A stretch of 64,000 bases of DNA from Selenomonas sp. GACV-9. Lineage in GTDB: Bacteria > Bacillota > Negativicutes > Selenomonadales > Selenomonadaceae. A program made the translations under genes and the position numbers. How positions within the stretch are numbered: position 1 is the first letter of the stretch; every line of letters begins with the position of its first letter. The notes beneath the pieces were generated by a model. That model saw only the letters and a program-made list of their open reading frames with translations, had not been told where the DNA came from and made no database searches. This document shows, one piece after another, positions 1 to 8,158 of the stretch. Location: NCBI GenBank assembly GCA_900116485.1, contig FPAX01000008.1, positions 1 to 64,000 of the forward strand, read 5' to 3'.

Positions 1-168
1 AAGAAATTGCCGATTGCTATGTTGTTCATACCAATCGATGTTTTGAATATGAAACCGAAGTTTCATCAAACATCTGGCTTGAATCATGTTGCATGATTCA
101 TTCTGCATTGTTTAGTTTTCAGAGAACAATCTCTGGTTCTTTCGAACCGCGCCGCTCATCGTAGCGAC
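1..168 (-). other. rRNA operon leader (pre-16S spacer), rRNA gene lies beyond the left edge
   Basis: Reading on the minus strand, two consensus promoters are followed by a boxA-like antitermination signal (positions 108-127, complement TGTTCTCTGAAAACTAAACA) of the kind found in Firmicute rRNA leaders and spacers. Two strong short hairpins follow: GAATCATG/CATGATTC at 81-99 and ATGAAAC-TTCG-GTTTCAT at about 49-66. No rRNA sequence itself is inside the window, so the call rests on this leader architecture. The operon would run leftward off the window. Confidence 0.7.
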
Positions 169-174
169 TTGTTT

Positions 175-203
175 ATTATATCGCGTTGAGTTTTCTCTGT
201 CAA
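175..203 (-). promoter_or_regulatory. rRNA promoter P2 (rRNA-proximal)
   Basis: Perfect sigma-70/SigA consensus on the minus strand: TTGACA (198-203), 17-bp spacer, TATAAT (175-180). The sequence after the -10 (AACAAGTCGCT) resembles that after the upstream promoter, as expected for duplicated rrn promoters. Confidence 0.85.
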
Positions 204-315
204 GAACTTTTTGAAATTCTTTTTGACTGAATTCGGAACCGATGTGTTTCAACCCTTTGCCAATCAAGGCTTTGCGGATTCACATCCTGTGCCGTATCTC
301 TCAGCGACTTGTATT

Positions 316-344
316 ATGATACACGTCTTTTCCTGCTTTGTCAA
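316..344 (-). promoter_or_regulatory. rRNA promoter P1 (distal)
   Basis: Minus-strand TTGACA (339-344), 17-bp spacer, TATCAT (316-321), then ATACAAGTCGCTGAG. It lies 141 bp upstream of P2 and directly after the terminator of the neighbouring gene. Confidence 0.8.
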
Positions 345-352
345 CACTTTTT

Positions 353-401
353 TCAAAAAAAGATAAAACGGAGCCGCTGACAGCGGCGACCCCGTTTTAT
401 C
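353..401 (-). terminator. Rho-independent terminator of the secreted-protein gene
   Basis: Stem GATAAAACGG/CCGTTTTATC (362-371 with 392-401), with an inner GCCGCTG/CAGCGGC hairpin. On the minus strand it is followed by a T-run. It insulates the upstream gene from the rrn promoters. Confidence 0.85.
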
Positions 402-416
402 ATCCTTCCCATATAT

Positions 417-1076
417 TCAGTTTGGTTTGATTTTCTTGCCTAAATCATCGAAAAATGATTTGCTGATCCGGCCAAAGATTCCCTGCTGTCCATGGCGGGA
501 GTTGTCCCGTTCTCTCAGCTCATCCCTGGCCATGACGCGTTTACCCGTCTTGGCATCAAATACTTCAAAACGAATCCGTACGGTAGAGGTATAGATGACT
601 TCTGCCGGATGGTAGACAGGAACCGACGTATGATATGTCTCCTCATACCAAGTTCCATTCTTCCTTTTCACCTTGCGTGTTGACGTTCTCGTTTCCCAGC
701 TTGTATATGGTGACTTGACATAGGAATCATCATGCCATTTCAGGAGTTCTGCCGTGATATAGATATCCGCCGCGCCTTTAGGATCTCCCGGCGATAAGAT
801 GGCAGCCTTGTCCGGCCGGATAAGCCGGTAACCAGGCCGGGCTGCATTCTTCAGATAATCTTCTGCTATCACTTGCTCTAATAGGTCATTAGCCATTTCC
901 GCCTTATCCGTGAGGGTAATGTCATAAACCAGCGCTTTCTGCACCTTGGAAAAATCATATGACTCATCTACCCAATTGGTCTTCTCCGCACTGGCTGTAA
1001 GCGGAAACAGTATCAATGCCCATAAGAATACCAGCAGCCGCCACGGCTTAACTAACCCCAATATCGCCTTCATCAT
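417..1076 (-). CDS. Secreted protein of unknown function
   Basis: 219 residues. A basic N-terminus, a hydrophobic stretch at about 12-28 and a TASAEK cleavage site make a clear Sec signal peptide without a lipobox, so the protein should be periplasmic. The mature part is mixed alpha/beta with a basic, Tyr/Thr-rich middle (about 120-150, STRKVKRKNGTWYEETYH). I do not recognise a named family; the general build resembles secreted 'unknown' proteins common in Negativicutes, including the one at 52130-52732, although the two do not align by eye. It is monocistronic with its own terminator, between fbp and the rrn promoters. Function unknown. Confidence 0.75.
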   Translation of the reverse strand: MMKAILGLVKPWRLLVFLWALILFPLTASAEKTNWVDESYDFSKVQKALVYDITLTDKAEMANDLLEQVIAEDYLKNAARPGYRLIRPDKAAILSPGDPKGAADIYITAELLKWHDDSYVKSPYTSWETRTSTRKVKRKNGTWYEETYHTSVPVYHPAEVIYTSTVRIRFEVFDAKTGKRVMARDELRERDNSRHGQQGIFGRISKSFFDDLGKKIKPN

Positions 1077-1143
1077 TCTTGTCCCTCCCTTATGATAATC
1101 ACTATATCCTATATATCGGATATTTTCCTATCTTACTTAAATA

Positions 1144-3060
1144 CTATCTGTCTTCCTGCGGCTTCAACAAGCCGTTTTGATAGGCCAGCAACAGATTGTA
1201 GAGATCTGTGATCTCATCCTGGATGAGTTTCCCTTCATCGGTATCACCTACCGTTGTCCTGCGCGCCTGGAGTTCCACCGTCTCCGATACAGACTCGATA
1301 TCATGGTTTTCCTTCAAAGCCTCCCGAACATCGGCAATCTTCTGATGCTGCAGCAGACGCAGGCCACGCGAGTTCGAGATCAACGTATAGCCGGATATGC
1401 CAGTCTTCTTATGATAAGCCTTGCAGAACCCGCCATCGATGATGATGGCCTTGCCCCCAGCTTTGACCGGCGTTTCGCCTTTCCTGACCTTTACGGGCAC
1501 ATGCCCATTGATGATATGGCCCCGCGCAGGGTCCAGTCCGAACTCCCGTAGCACCATGGCACAGGTCTCTTCCCGGTCAATGTATTTGAAATACGGATCA
1601 GAGGGCTCCTTCCAGGTGCTCTCATCGGGAACCAACGCTCGCTCAAATGTCTTGAATTCCCGCCCCGATACTGGCGATATGCGCCCACACCAAAGGAAAT
1701 ACATGAAATCAAGGGCGGGCAGATCCCCATGGAGCCAGGCCTCACGGGCCATGCGCTCACAGAAATCAAACCATTTACGTCCGGCGTATTCCCGCCCACC
1801 ATAGGAAATCGTCCGCAAGCTGCCATCCGCATTGAGCGGCACACAGCCATGGAACAGCAGATTGCCATTATAGCGCGTGTAGATGCTTCCCTTCTGATAA
1901 AGATAATCGACATGACGCTGCAGCACCGGGCTTTCGATGAAATACGACTTGAGATCCGCGATGATTTCCTGCTCCTTGGCCGTAAGTTCATAGAGATCAG
2001 CAGCAGCCTCATCAATAGTGGGGAAATAAGCGCTCTCGAGCTCATGACGCCTTCCATCCCCGAGCACGGCGCAAGAAGAGCGCAAATCGAGCTTGTCGAG
2101 CAATAGCCGGCTATCCATCTGGAAATCCGGATTGCGCCGAATCAGCTGCCCCTCAAGCTTGAACATCATCATCGTAATGGCACGTTCAGCCGCCTTGAGG
2201 GGGTTCTCGTCGGGGTATATATGGGCCGCAAAGGTCGACAGCGGCCGCAAGCTGATGCCATAGCCGCGTTCCAACACATCGGTGTTCTTGTAGCGCAGGG
2301 AGTTGCGCACTACCGCAGCAATGCAGGTCTCACTGCCCAGCGCCGCCCCCATCCAAAGCACATCATGGTTGCCCCACTGGATATCCACCGAAGGATGTTC
2401 CATCAGCATGTTGAGGATAGCATCGGGGCGATTGCCGCGGTCGAAGAAATCACCAACGATATGCAGGCGATCGACAGCCAGCCGCTTGATCAGCACTGTG
2501 AAGGCCTCGATGAAGTCCGCACCGCTGTCAATCTGCACAATGGTGTTCAACAGCCGCTTATGATAGACGTATTGCGCATTGTCCGCATCAGGCCGCGTGT
2601 TCATAAGCTCCACAATCACCGATTCATAGCGCTGCGGGATGAATCCATTTACCTTTGAAGCCGGATATTTATAGCTCATGAGCTTTGACAGCTCCAGCAG
2701 CTGTGACAGGTTGCGGCGATACCAGTCAGGCGTATTCTTGTGCTCACGCGCCAATTGTTCGATTTTTTCCTTCGGATAATAGATAAGCGTACAAAATTCG
2801 GCCTTTTCCTCCTCGCTAAGGCGTTCGCCGAAGACATAGTCGACTTTCTCGCGGATAACCCCCGAACAATTGTTGAGGATATGAAAGAATGAAGCATACT
2901 CACCATGCAGGTCGCTCATGAAATGCTCAATCCCCTTGGGCAGGGACAGACGCGACTGCAAATAGATCAGCTTTTCATAGACAGACTCTTTGGTGGGGTA
3001 TTTTTCAGCCAGCAGGCGCAGGACCTTGTTCGGCTGCCCCTTGGCATAGGAACTTCTCAT
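1144..3060 (-). CDS. fbp: Fructose-1,6-bisphosphatase, class III
   Basis: Hydrolyses fructose-1,6-bisphosphate to fructose-6-phosphate, the committed gluconeogenic step. About 638 residues, the usual size of the Firmicute class III enzyme, which is unrelated to classes I and II. Calcineurin-type metal motifs are in order: SDLHGEY (about 50), GDFFDRG (about 205), WGNHD (about 230) and INGHVPVK near the C-terminus. The open frame extends to GTG at 3069, but a GAGGTG Shine-Dalgarno lies over that position, so the ATG at 3060 (or 3063) is the likelier start. Monocistronic; the neighbours are not gluconeogenic. Confidence 0.95.
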   Translation of the reverse strand: MRSSYAKGQPNKVLRLLAEKYPTKESVYEKLIYLQSRLSLPKGIEHFMSDLHGEYASFFHILNNCSGVIREKVDYVFGERLSEEEKAEFCTLIYYPKEKIEQLAREHKNTPDWYRRNLSQLLELSKLMSYKYPASKVNGFIPQRYESVIVELMNTRPDADNAQYVYHKRLLNTIVQIDSGADFIEAFTVLIKRLAVDRLHIVGDFFDRGNRPDAILNMLMEHPSVDIQWGNHDVLWMGAALGSETCIAAVVRNSLRYKNTDVLERGYGISLRPLSTFAAHIYPDENPLKAAERAITMMMFKLEGQLIRRNPDFQMDSRLLLDKLDLRSSCAVLGDGRRHELESAYFPTIDEAAADLYELTAKEQEIIADLKSYFIESPVLQRHVDYLYQKGSIYTRYNGNLLFHGCVPLNADGSLRTISYGGREYAGRKWFDFCERMAREAWLHGDLPALDFMYFLWCGRISPVSGREFKTFERALVPDESTWKEPSDPYFKYIDREETCAMVLREFGLDPARGHIINGHVPVKVRKGETPVKAGGKAIIIDGGFCKAYHKKTGISGYTLISNSRGLRLLQHQKIADVREALKENHDIESVSETVELQARRTTVGDTDEGKLIQDEITDLYNLLLAYQNGLLKPQEDR

Positions 3061-3111
3061 CATCAGCACCTCATTCTATATGCTTTGTTATTATTCATTC
3101 AGTATTCATGC

Positions 3112-3564
3112 TTATTTTAACACAAGTCCTGCCTGAATCATATAGCTGAGCAACACCACTACGATGGAAAAGATATATTCTGTTACCGAACCAACAGCAA
3201 AAAGCTTTATCCCCACCTTTTGCCAGGGCGTGATAAAAGGAACTTTGCCGCATACAGCATCTTCAGCAATATGCAGCAGGGCGCCAATACAGAAATACAC
3301 CCCGATATTCCCCAAATCAAAAAAGGCTGCCACTCCGCCATCCAGGATCCTGAGCTGCAGTCCAAGCAGCAGCAGGTATAGCATCGGCCAATGTGACCAG
3401 CCACGATGACGACTGCGCCAGCTCCAGTAATCATTGCTGCGCGGATTGCCCTCAAGCTTGTCCGGCATGATGGCGCCAGCCATGCTGTATAAAGCCGGCA
3501 GCGGATCCTGTACGGCCGCATAGACGATGACTCCCGTCACCACCTCATGATTCACCCATTTCAT
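3112..3564 (-). CDS. YdjM-family (DUF457) membrane protein, putative metal-dependent hydrolase
   Basis: 150 residues with about four hydrophobic segments. The family signature is visible: an early His (NHEVVTG), PDKLEGN at about 36, HRGWSHW at about 53 and LLHIAEDA at about 98, the spaced His/Asp residues thought to bind metal in membrane-bound DUF457/YdjM proteins. In E. coli, ydjM is LexA-controlled, but no SOS box is visible here. The biochemical function of the family is not settled. Confidence 0.7.
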   Translation of the reverse strand: MKWVNHEVVTGVIVYAAVQDPLPALYSMAGAIMPDKLEGNPRSNDYWSWRSRHRGWSHWPMLYLLLLGLQLRILDGGVAAFFDLGNIGVYFCIGALLHIAEDAVCGKVPFITPWQKVGIKLFAVGSVTEYIFSIVVVLLSYMIQAGLVLK

Positions 3565-3645
3565 TGCTTGTACCTCAAATCGAACAGTTATTCTTTTATT
3601 ATTGTAGCATATACGTTCGTTTTTGGATAGATATTTTCGCTTTTT

Positions 3646-3675
3646 TTGCCCTTGCCCTAATCCATATAGTATAAT
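3646..3675 (+). promoter_or_regulatory. Promoter of the anchored protein at 3706
   Basis: TATAAT at 3670-3675, with TTGCCC at 3646-3651 as a weak -35 (18-bp spacer). An AGGAG ribosome site follows before the ATG at 3706. Confidence 0.55.
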
Positions 3676-3705
3676 AGAAACAATTACAGTTAGGAGAAAT
3701 TACAA

Positions 3706-4803
3706 ATGGATGATTATACTTGGCAAAGAATGCTGCACCAGCGACGCGTCCGCCAACGGCGCCGCCTTTACCTGCTGCTGCTGCTGATTGCCGCATTTAT
3801 CGGCACGGCCATCTGGTATGGCTTTTTCTACACGCGGACACCAGAATACGCCCTCAAGCAATTGACGATTGCCATGGAGCAGCATGATTCTGAACGGTTC
3901 CAGAAATACGTGAACATGGATGTCCTGTCCTCACGGGCCTATGACGATCTGACCGTCGATCTCTTCGCCTATGACTCGACATTGACCGCCGATACCAAGG
4001 CCATGTTCGAGAAATTCTACATACTGATCAAGCCCCAGCTGTCAAAAGGACTCGAGCAGGCAGTGCTGACACGCATCGACAGCGGCGCCTGGAGCCTGCC
4101 GGAAGGCACCGATATCCTCAAGGGACGCCAGCTCGGCATCGACTTTGAGCGCTTCCTCGAGCGCAGCCAGCTGCGCAATACCACCTTTGTCAGCCTCGGC
4201 AATGTGGAACATAACGGCGCCACGGTCACGGCAGAGCTCAACGTCCTCGAAGACTACACCCAGACACCATTCAAGCTGCAGCTGATCCTCGAACAGTCTA
4301 ACGATGGGCATTGGCAGGTTGTCTATATCAAGAATTACCGGCAGTACCTCGACACCATCGCGCCGTTGCAGAACAGCGACATCGCCAGCTACATCGACAA
4401 TACCGAAAGCATCGTCGAAGCCTACAATTACGACTTCATCGCCTACCGGCAGCGATTCCGCACACTTAGCAGCACAACCAACGGCCGTCTGAGCGAACAG
4501 CAGCGCGCCCAGCTTGTCAAACTGCTCGAGGATGAAGTCATTCCCGCACTCAAGAAACGCCAGCAGCGTCTCGATGAAGTCGCTATCCCAGCCGGCGCTC
4601 AGTATCTGGCCCGTCAGCGGCAACAGTCCACTGAGACCACCATCAAGGCCTGGCAGCACTTCATCAAAGGACTGCGCGAAAACAGCCAGGCCGAATTCTC
4701 GACAGCCGAAACCCTGCATAAGCAGGAACTGGCCATCGACCTGCGCGTACAGGACATCATCCGCCATACAGCCATCAGCAAGAACATTCCAAATCTCCCT
4801 TGA
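3706..4803 (+). CDS. Membrane-anchored protein of unknown function (DUF2939-like)
   Basis: 365 residues. A strongly basic N-terminus (RRVRQRRRLY) precedes one transmembrane helix at about 22-43, so the rest faces the outside. The region after it (TPEYALKQLTIAMEQHD) resembles the start of DUF2939, in which a short motif links a per-residue load to a 'kyvd' segment; this assignment is by eye. The C-terminal third (about 240-340) is helical and charged, with a likely coiled coil. Alone on the plus strand between YdjM and an EIIA gene. No enzymatic motif seen. Confidence 0.75.
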   Translation: MDDYTWQRMLHQRRVRQRRRLYLLLLLIAAFIGTAIWYGFFYTRTPEYALKQLTIAMEQHDSERFQKYVNMDVLSSRAYDDLTVDLFAYDSTLTADTKAMFEKFYILIKPQLSKGLEQAVLTRIDSGAWSLPEGTDILKGRQLGIDFERFLERSQLRNTTFVSLGNVEHNGATVTAELNVLEDYTQTPFKLQLILEQSNDGHWQVVYIKNYRQYLDTIAPLQNSDIASYIDNTESIVEAYNYDFIAYRQRFRTLSSTTNGRLSEQQRAQLVKLLEDEVIPALKKRQQRLDEVAIPAGAQYLARQRQQSTETTIKAWQHFIKGLRENSQAEFSTAETLHKQELAIDLRVQDIIRHTAISKNIPNLP

Positions 4804-4865
4804 TAAATTCTTCGCAAATAGTAAAATATAAATAAGAATATTCACAGAAAAGGCAGGGATGAAAA

Positions 4866-5336
4866 ATGACAACACCAACGCGGCAACTCATAGCACCTAT
4901 GTCCGGCAAAACGCTGGATCTTGCTACTGTACCAGACCCAGTCTTCTCCGAAAAGCTGACTGGCGACGGGCTGGCAATCGCAGCTGAAAGTGATACTGTA
5001 GTCGCACCATGCGATGGTGTGATCTCACTTTTCTTCGACACCAAGCATGCCTTTGCCATAACCACTGACGACGGCGTGCAGGTGCTCGTCCACATCGGTC
5101 TCGACAGCATCATCATGAACGGCCAGGGAATAACCCCCCTGCATCAGCGCGGCGACCAGGTAAAAGCCGGCGAGCCCATCCTGAAGCTTGACCTGCCGCT
5201 GCTGCAAAAGCATAAGATCAACTTGATTTCGCCGGTACTTATCGTCAATTATGACACAGTACGTAATCTCACCCCACGGGATCCCGACCAGATGGTAACC
5301 TGCGGCACAGATCCTATACTGAGCTACACAAAATAG
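4866..5336 (+). CDS. PTS glucose-type EIIA, free-standing
   Basis: 156 residues, one complete EIIA-Glc (crr-like) domain: APMSGK near the N-terminus, His61 in DTKHAFAI and the phospho-accepting His76 in VLVHIGLD. It takes phosphate from HPr and passes it to glucose-family EIIB domains that lack their own EIIA. The two Glc-family or fructose PTS proteins in this window carry their own EIIA, so its partners lie elsewhere or it serves as a general donor and regulator. A good terminator follows at once. A crr-type name is possible but not proven. Confidence 0.9.
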   Translation: MTTPTRQLIAPMSGKTLDLATVPDPVFSEKLTGDGLAIAAESDTVVAPCDGVISLFFDTKHAFAITTDDGVQVLVHIGLDSIIMNGQGITPLHQRGDQVKAGEPILKLDLPLLQKHKINLISPVLIVNYDTVRNLTPRDPDQMVTCGTDPILSYTK

Positions 5337-5343
5337 ACTGCCA

Positions 5344-5386
5344 AACACCCCCATAAACTGGAACCTAGTTTATGGGGGTGTTTTTT
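5344..5386 (+). terminator. Terminator after EIIA
   Basis: Stem AACACCCCCATAAAC/GTTTATGGGGGTGTT followed by six T. The arm motif CCCCATAA-TGGAA recurs in the terminator at 8100-8145 on the other side of the AlgI/AlgJ pair. Confidence 0.9.
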
Positions 5387-5417
5387 CACTTGCCAGCCGC
5401 CATCACCTACATTGATA

Positions 5418-5446
5418 TTTACGAAACCCCTTACAGATGATATAAT
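5418..5446 (+). promoter_or_regulatory. Promoter of the O-acetylation pair
   Basis: TTTACG (5418-5423), 17-bp spacer, TATAAT (5441-5446) preceded by TGA, giving an extended -10. Confidence 0.6.
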
Positions 5447-5488
5447 CACAAGGTCTAAAAGCAATCAAAACTAAATGGAGTATGTGGC

Positions 5489-6931
5489 ATGGTTTTTTCA
5501 TCAGTAATCTTCTTATTTTTGTTTTTGCCGTTCGTTCTATTAGGTTATTATCTTCTTTCCCGCAAAAACATCCAGATAAAGAATACATATCTATTGCTCG
5601 CGAGCAGCATTTTTTATTATTTTGGCGAACAGAACAGCATCTTTATCATGATGTTCGTCATAGCATTGAATTTTTATATCGCACCATATCTATATCCCGA
5701 CTACAGCAATGATAAAAAGACATTCCTACAAAAATACAGGCTAGGACTCCTTTCTGCTTGCGTCGTTATATGTATTGGCCTATTGTGGTATTTCAAATAC
5801 TTGAACTTCTCGATAGAACTCCTGAATGCTTTATTCCATAAGCAGCTTTTTGAATTCAAAGACATCGTTCTCCCCTTGGGAATCAGTTTCTATACCTTTC
5901 ATGCACTAAGCTACACGTTTGATGTGTATTATGGGCGAATGTTACCAGAAAAAAGCCTTTTGAGATTCATGACCTATGTGATGATGTTTCCTCAATTAGT
6001 AGCAGGCCCTATCGTCCGCTACATAGACATAAAGAAACAGTTTTATCATCGCTGTGTTACGCAAGCAGGCCTTTACAACGGAATACGACGGTTTTGCTAT
6101 GGTTTATCAAAAAAAGTATTGCTTGCCAATACAGTATCTATATATGCAGACAAGATATTCTCAGCGCCAATCGAGCAGTTGGGCCTTCTAGACCTGTGGC
6201 TTGGTGCTATCGCCTATGCCTTACAAATCTATTTTGACTTTTCCGGGTATTCCGATATGGCTATTGGACTCGCCATGATGTTTGGTTTCCGATATAAAGA
6301 AAATTTCAACTACCCATATATAGCCAAAAGTGCAAGTGAGTTTTGGCGGCGTTGGCATATTTCCCTTTCGACTTGGCTCCGGGATTACGTATATATCCCC
6401 CTAGGCGGTAATAAGCTAGGTACCTATAAAAAAATCAAGAATGTGTTGATTGTATTCATTCTCTCAGGCTTATGGCATGGAGCAAATTCTACCTTTGTAT
6501 GTTGGGGTGCTCTCTACGGAATCTTCATTGCTCTAGAGACTCTTGGATTACGTAACTTACTCAAGAAGTCCAATACTCTTTCCCATATCTACCTGATCCT
6601 TATCGCCTTGACCGGCTGGGTAATATTCCGATCCGATACGATGAACTATGCTTGCGAATATCTGATCAAGATGTATAGCTTAACCGCTATCGATGTCAAT
6701 ACGATACCTATGGAAAACAACATCGTCTTTGCCATGGTCATCGGCTTGATATTCTGTTATGATTGGCGTCCCCATTATAAACGGATTGTCATAAGGGCAT
6801 CAAACCTCAGCCATAGAGTATTCTACATCGAGAAGCTTTCTGGCTTCATAATATCTGTTTTATTATTTGTCATATCCGCCATGAGTATAGTCAGCAGCTC
6901 ACATAACCCATTCATATACTTTAGATTCTAA
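5489..6931 (+). CDS. MBOAT-family O-acetyltransferase (AlgI-like)
   Basis: 480 residues, polytopic (about 10-12 membrane segments). MBOAT hallmarks: the FPQLVAGPIVRY segment at about 168-179, FDFSGYSDMAIG at about 248, EFWRRWHISLSTWLRDYVY at about 287 and the catalytic-His region GLWHGANSTFV at about 331. Such proteins move acetyl groups across the membrane for polysaccharide O-acetylation (alginate, peptidoglycan or teichoic-acid type). It pairs with the AlgJ-like gene 15 bp downstream. GGAG lies 8 nt before the ATG. The gene is visibly more AT-rich and uses more AT-ending codons than its neighbours, suggesting acquisition. Confidence 0.9.
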   Translation: MVFSSVIFLFLFLPFVLLGYYLLSRKNIQIKNTYLLLASSIFYYFGEQNSIFIMMFVIALNFYIAPYLYPDYSNDKKTFLQKYRLGLLSACVVICIGLLWYFKYLNFSIELLNALFHKQLFEFKDIVLPLGISFYTFHALSYTFDVYYGRMLPEKSLLRFMTYVMMFPQLVAGPIVRYIDIKKQFYHRCVTQAGLYNGIRRFCYGLSKKVLLANTVSIYADKIFSAPIEQLGLLDLWLGAIAYALQIYFDFSGYSDMAIGLAMMFGFRYKENFNYPYIAKSASEFWRRWHISLSTWLRDYVYIPLGGNKLGTYKKIKNVLIVFILSGLWHGANSTFVCWGALYGIFIALETLGLRNLLKKSNTLSHIYLILIALTGWVIFRSDTMNYACEYLIKMYSLTAIDVNTIPMENNIVFAMVIGLIFCYDWRPHYKRIVIRASNLSHRVFYIEKLSGFIISVLLFVISAMSIVSSSHNPFIYFRF

Positions 6932-6945
6932 CACGAGGTTGAAAG

Positions 6946-8100
6946 ATGAAAAAAGTAAACTTCCTCAAGAAATCATTGATTTTTCTCTTCATGTTGCTAT
7001 TGTTCCTCCCCATGACAGGGATTTTTCGCGAGAATGTCAATATGCAGCATATCGCCGAAACAGAAAACAGACAGATATATGCCTTCCCTAAACCAGAACC
7101 ATTATCAAAAAGTTTTTATACCGGCATAGAAAATTGGTTCAACGACAGGATTCTTGGCAGAAAAGACCTTATATCCAACTGGGCCCATTGGAATGGAAAA
7201 CTATTCAATGTCATTACCTCAAAGGAAATCGTAAAAGGCAGTGATGGATATTTATTCTGGCGTTTTGCTACAGACACAATGATAAAAGACGAATCCGATA
7301 AGATCGAGCAATTGAACCGCCTGAATACCGTATGCAAAAACAAGGATGTACGCCTAATCATCATGCTTGCACCACCTACGGAATGGATCCTGAGCGATCT
7401 GCTCCCAGAAGAATATGCAAATAATGATTACACGAAATCAGTAAATGACTTCCACACTATACTGAAAAACAATAACATCGAGTATTTAGACGCCTATTCT
7501 CTGATAAAAAACGACTCTCTTGCCACTCGTAAAGAGATGTGCGTAAAAAACGACTATCACTGGACAGAACAGGGTGCTTTTGTATCCGCAAGGGCTTTAT
7601 TAGATCAGTTGAATATATCTGATAACATCAAAAAGGATACCTACTACCAGACCGAGGATCGGCAAGTCAACTCCTATACGAGACGGATTGGCATTGAGGG
7701 GAATACGATACATGTCAATATCCCCTGGAATGATTCCTTCATACACTTAGAGGAGTTACCAAAAGAACACGTTATTGATTATACCAACAAATCACTTGCC
7801 AACAGAGTAGAAGGACAGGCTGGCGAAACGATAGTTACGAATAACGATGCCTCTAACAGATTGAAGATCCTTGTAATTGGCGATTCCTATTGGAGTGCCA
7901 TGGGCAAATATGTGATTCAGGACACCTACCAAGTCATATTTTCACACAATATAGACATCCGTGACAGCAAAAAAAGCATTGATGTTGCAAAAATGATAGA
8001 TGTTTATTCCCCTGATATCGTTCTCTATGAAAAAGCAGGCCATTTCTTTTTCGGCTATAACTATGATGGTGTTTTCGGTACATGGGCACCTTTGAATTAA
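6946..8100 (+). CDS. AlgJ/AlgX-like SGNH-fold acetyltransferase, signal-anchored
   Basis: 384 residues. An N-terminal hydrophobic anchor (about 9-25) is followed by an extracytoplasmic domain. ENRQIYAFP and FNDRILGRKDLI (about 60-75) are typical of AlgJ/AlgX/DltD-like partners of MBOAT proteins; the catalytic Asp-His pair is visible as NDYHWTEQGA (about 204) and the Ser as VIGDSYWS (about 305). It should accept the acetyl group delivered by the upstream MBOAT and place it on an exported glycan. Same AT-rich composition as its partner. The acceptor polymer cannot be told from sequence; the polysaccharide export gene lies 9 kb away. Confidence 0.85.
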   Translation: MKKVNFLKKSLIFLFMLLLFLPMTGIFRENVNMQHIAETENRQIYAFPKPEPLSKSFYTGIENWFNDRILGRKDLISNWAHWNGKLFNVITSKEIVKGSDGYLFWRFATDTMIKDESDKIEQLNRLNTVCKNKDVRLIIMLAPPTEWILSDLLPEEYANNDYTKSVNDFHTILKNNNIEYLDAYSLIKNDSLATRKEMCVKNDYHWTEQGAFVSARALLDQLNISDNIKKDTYYQTEDRQVNSYTRRIGIEGNTIHVNIPWNDSFIHLEELPKEHVIDYTNKSLANRVEGQAGETIVTNNDASNRLKILVIGDSYWSAMGKYVIQDTYQVIFSHNIDIRDSKKSIDVAKMIDVYSPDIVLYEKAGHFFFGYNYDGVFGTWAPLN

Positions 8101-8145
8101 AAACTCCCCATAAGTTGGAATCAGCTCCAACTTATGGGGAGTTTT
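8100..8145. terminator. Bidirectional terminator between AlgJ-like gene and dcuC
   Basis: 20-bp arms AAAACTCCCCATAAGTTGGA and complement around a 6-nt loop, flanked by A-run and T-run. It serves both convergent genes. Confidence 0.9.
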
Positions 8146-8158
8146 CATAAAACCAGCC

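Noticed and set aside
5403..5588. 61-codon minus-strand frame before the MBOAT gene
   Set aside because: It overlaps the promoter and the start of a well-supported gene and has no ribosome site.
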